DNA from: Paenibacillus rigui
Lineage (GTDB): Bacteria > Bacillota > Bacilli > Paenibacillales > NBRC-103111
Assembly: GCF_002234615.1 (NCBI RefSeq)
Contig: NZ_NMQW01000050.1
Coordinates: 16,793-80,792 of the forward strand
DNA length: 64,000 nt
Reading direction: 5' to 3'
Part shown: in pieces, positions 62,751 to 64,000 of the stretch
Layout of the letters: each line of letters begins with the position of its first letter
Numbering within the stretch: the stretch's first letter is position 1
The notes under the pieces: model-generated
Told to the model about the DNA's origin: nothing
Seen by the model: the letters and a program-made list of their open reading frames with translations, nothing else
The model's database searches: none
Position numbers and translations under genes: made by a program

Positions 62751-62798
62751 CACCCCCTTATGGCCTTATATGCGGCTGTTGAGGGGGTGTTTCATTTT
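62751..62798 (+). terminator. Intrinsic terminator
   Basis: CACCCCCT pairs with AGGGGGTG around a 22-base loop containing GGCC/GGCT, then TTTCATTTT. Confidence 0.65.
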
Positions 62799-62904
62799 CA
62801 AATAGACGGGGTAATGGATACATATACCCGATACACAAATCGACGGGAACGGCCTGCTTGATCCCGCCGTTCCCACTCTAAATCTGTCATGGAGTGTGAT
62901 AGGT

Positions 62905-63363
62905 ATGACGCGCAAAAAACAGATTCACTTGATTACAAGGCCGTTCGCCCATGTCCATTATACACTGACTGCATTAGGCTTTACCGAAATACCCCGTAAA
63001 GACGGAAGCAGCTACGAGCTGAGCTTTAGGGATCCGATGACATTAAAACAGTACACCTACCGTCTGCCCACCCAAACCGCCAAAAACGGATTGACCGTCG
63101 TCCATATTCATAGCGCCTGCTTTACGAATAAAGAGGAAATTCCTCATGGCGCCATGGAAGCCGCCGCTCAAGTCATGGCGGAGGTGGAGCAGTATTTGTC
63201 CAGCCATGAGCCCAAGCTAGCCAGCAGGCCGATCCAAAAAACGATGAACGGACGGATGGCGACGACGGAGGAAGAACTGAAGCGGCTTGGGAAGGAAATG
63301 GCCCGCATGCCCACCAACTCGCAGCTGATTGAAAATGGACAGGTTCCCGATCCGATTCAATAA
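62905..63363 (+). CDS. Conserved-looking protein, unknown function
   Basis: A 152-residue protein with a mixed alpha/beta N-terminal half (H-L-I-T-R-P-F-A-H-V-H-Y-T; Y-R-L-P-T-Q-T; T-V-V-H-I-H-S-A-C-F) and a helical C-terminal half rich in Glu and Lys. No signal or membrane helix. GGAG stands ten bases before ATG 62905; the in-frame GTG at 62896 sits on that site. Codon use looks native. I do not recognise the family. Confidence 0.7.
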   Translation: MTRKKQIHLITRPFAHVHYTLTALGFTEIPRKDGSSYELSFRDPMTLKQYTYRLPTQTAKNGLTVVHIHSACFTNKEEIPHGAMEAAAQVMAEVEQYLSSHEPKLASRPIQKTMNGRMATTEEELKRLGKEMARMPTNSQLIENGQVPDPIQ

Positions 63364-63684
63364 AAGCTCATAGGTCATACATGCCCTGCCAGGATGCAGC
63401 GAGGTCGCTGAAAAATTAGCGGAGTGGAAGGAATCGTTCTGTAGAAGCGTAAGCGTCGCAAGAATGATCCGCACATGCACCCGTAACTTTTTCAATTCAG
63501 CAGCCTCGGATACACCCGGCGGGGCTTTTTGCATGAAGCGGAACTATCGAGCCTGTCCGAAACCGGGAATGAGGTACGAATAGTTGTAATATAAGCGTCA
63601 TAAAAGATGCCGTCGGGAGCAGTACCTCCTAACAGAGGAGGAGGCCTGCTCCCTCGTAACAGAATACAGCATGGGGGAATCATC
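63364..63684. other. Gap of 321 bases
   Basis: It holds the terminator at 63502-63530. The rest contains no recognisable element; the promoter of the last gene should lie at about 63560-63670, where I see no clear consensus. Confidence 0.5.
63502..63530 (+). terminator. Intrinsic terminator
   Basis: AGCCTCG pairs with CGGGGCT (one wobble) around an 11-base loop, followed by a T run. Confidence 0.55.
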
Positions 63685-64000
63685 GTGGGGTTATCGGCAT
63701 GGATTAAAAAAATAAGGAAGCGAATTGCCCGCTGGCTGGTAAAGGGTATGGATACACCGCAGCAGAGCGCGGGGAGGCCGCTAGACGATCTCCGATCGGG
63801 CAAGAGCGACAGGCTCGGCCAGCGGGGGCGGATCGGATCGGGCGGCGAAAGACAGGAGCACGTCCGGCGTGGGACGGGCGGGGCGAGCGGCACGAACAGC
63901 GAGAGCGGCCTGCGTGGGGCTGGCGGGGCGAGCGGCACGAGTGGGGTGGGCGAAGCAGTGGTGGGCAAACGGCGGGTCCGCTGGGGGCGGGTCCTCCCCG
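63685..64000 (+). CDS. Start of an unidentified protein with low-complexity N-terminus (truncated by window)
   Basis: An open frame runs from GTG 63685 to the window edge, 105 codons, with GGGGGA six bases before the start. It begins with a basic, Trp-containing helix (A-W-I-K-K-I-R-K-R-I-A-R-W-L-V). A Gly/Ser/Arg-rich segment follows, with a roughly 15-residue near-repeat (G-G-A-S-G-T twice). A 19-base exact DNA repeat, GGCGGGGCGAGCGGCACGA, occurs at 63877-63895 and 63922-63940. A variable basic N-terminal tail before a conserved core would suit, for example, some spore germination receptor subunits, but nothing here proves it. Confidence 0.55.
   Translation, partial: MGLSAWIKKIRKRIARWLVKGMDTPQQSAGRPLDDLRSGKSDRLGQRGRIGSGGERQEHVRRGTGGASGTNSESGLRGAGGASGTSGVGEAVVGKRRVRWGRVLP

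Noticed and set aside
63492..63968. A 158-codon Pro/Arg-rich reverse frame at the right end
   Set aside because: Its composition simply mirrors the GC-rich repeated forward frame; no start site and no motif.
1..64000. CRISPR arrays, tRNA or rRNA genes, insertion sequences, prophage genes
   Set aside because: No spaced direct repeats, no cloverleaf or rRNA sequence, and no transposase, integrase or phage structural motif were found on either strand by reading.

Overview
The window looks like chromosomal DNA of a Gram-positive, low-to-moderate GC Firmicute, most probably a Paenibacillus or close relative. The support is the family content: a lipoprotein ending in a copper-amine-oxidase-N-like domain, an S-layer-homology (SLH) protein, AraC regulators divergent from sugar genes, a 7TMR-DISM sensor kinase, four chemoreceptors, YwhD, YhfC, YlmA-like and YkuI-like proteins, and a c-di-AMP (ydaO/yuaA) riboswitch ahead of an NlpC/P60 hydrolase. 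Genes have AGGAGG-type ribosome binding sites, with some GTG and TTG starts. Both window edges cut genes. No tRNA, rRNA, CRISPR array, insertion sequence or prophage was recognised.

Layout. 1-3.8 kb: the end-truncated GH42 beta-galactosidase with a divergent AraC regulator, then a Tat-type metallophosphoesterase. 3.9-10.7 kb: a lipoprotein, a YhfC-family membrane protein, the polyamine pair speE-speB, and a divergent class A penicillin-binding protein. 10.8-15.1 kb: small single genes (methyltransferase, nucleotidyltransferase-like, SanA-like, GNAT, membrane protein, phosphoesterase). 15.2-21.7 kb: ywhD, an M1 metallopeptidase, a polytopic membrane protein, the c-di-AMP riboswitch with its NlpC/P60 gene, and photolyase. 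21.8-33 kb: the SLH protein, three chemoreceptors, fabV and two decayed loci. 33.4-35.5 kb: sulfurtransferase, GNAT, pterin dehydratase and a small hypothetical. 35.8-41.4 kb: a translationally coupled SWIM-protein/SNF2-helicase pair and an ABC ATPase. 41.4-46.6 kb: a YkuI-like EAL protein, a large CHASE3 hybrid kinase and an orphan bluB. 46.8-50.4 kb: a three-gene operon of circularly permuted ATP-grasp, alpha-E protein and transglutaminase, led by a near-consensus sigma-A promoter. 50.7-52.9 kb: a fourth chemoreceptor. 53-58.3 kb: the Leloir operon galK-galE-galT with a divergent AraC regulator. 58.3-64 kb: a divergent two-component system, rluF, two small hypotheticals and the start of a protein with a low-complexity N-terminus.

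Functionally, beta-galactosidase and galKET together would take lactose or galactosides to UDP-glucose and glucose-1-phosphate, each under its own divergent AraC regulator. The chemoreceptors, the EAL phosphodiesterase and two sensor kinases form a sensory layer. The penicillin-binding protein, the riboswitch-controlled hydrolase and the SLH protein concern the cell envelope. The most unusual parts are the ATP-grasp/alpha-E/transglutaminase operon, the SWIM-SNF2 pair with repeats and an inserted loop in the helicase, and the riboswitch that abuts the start of its gene. I saw no clearly unprecedented system. The best candidates for undescribed biology are the ATP-grasp operon and the SWIM-SNF2 pair.
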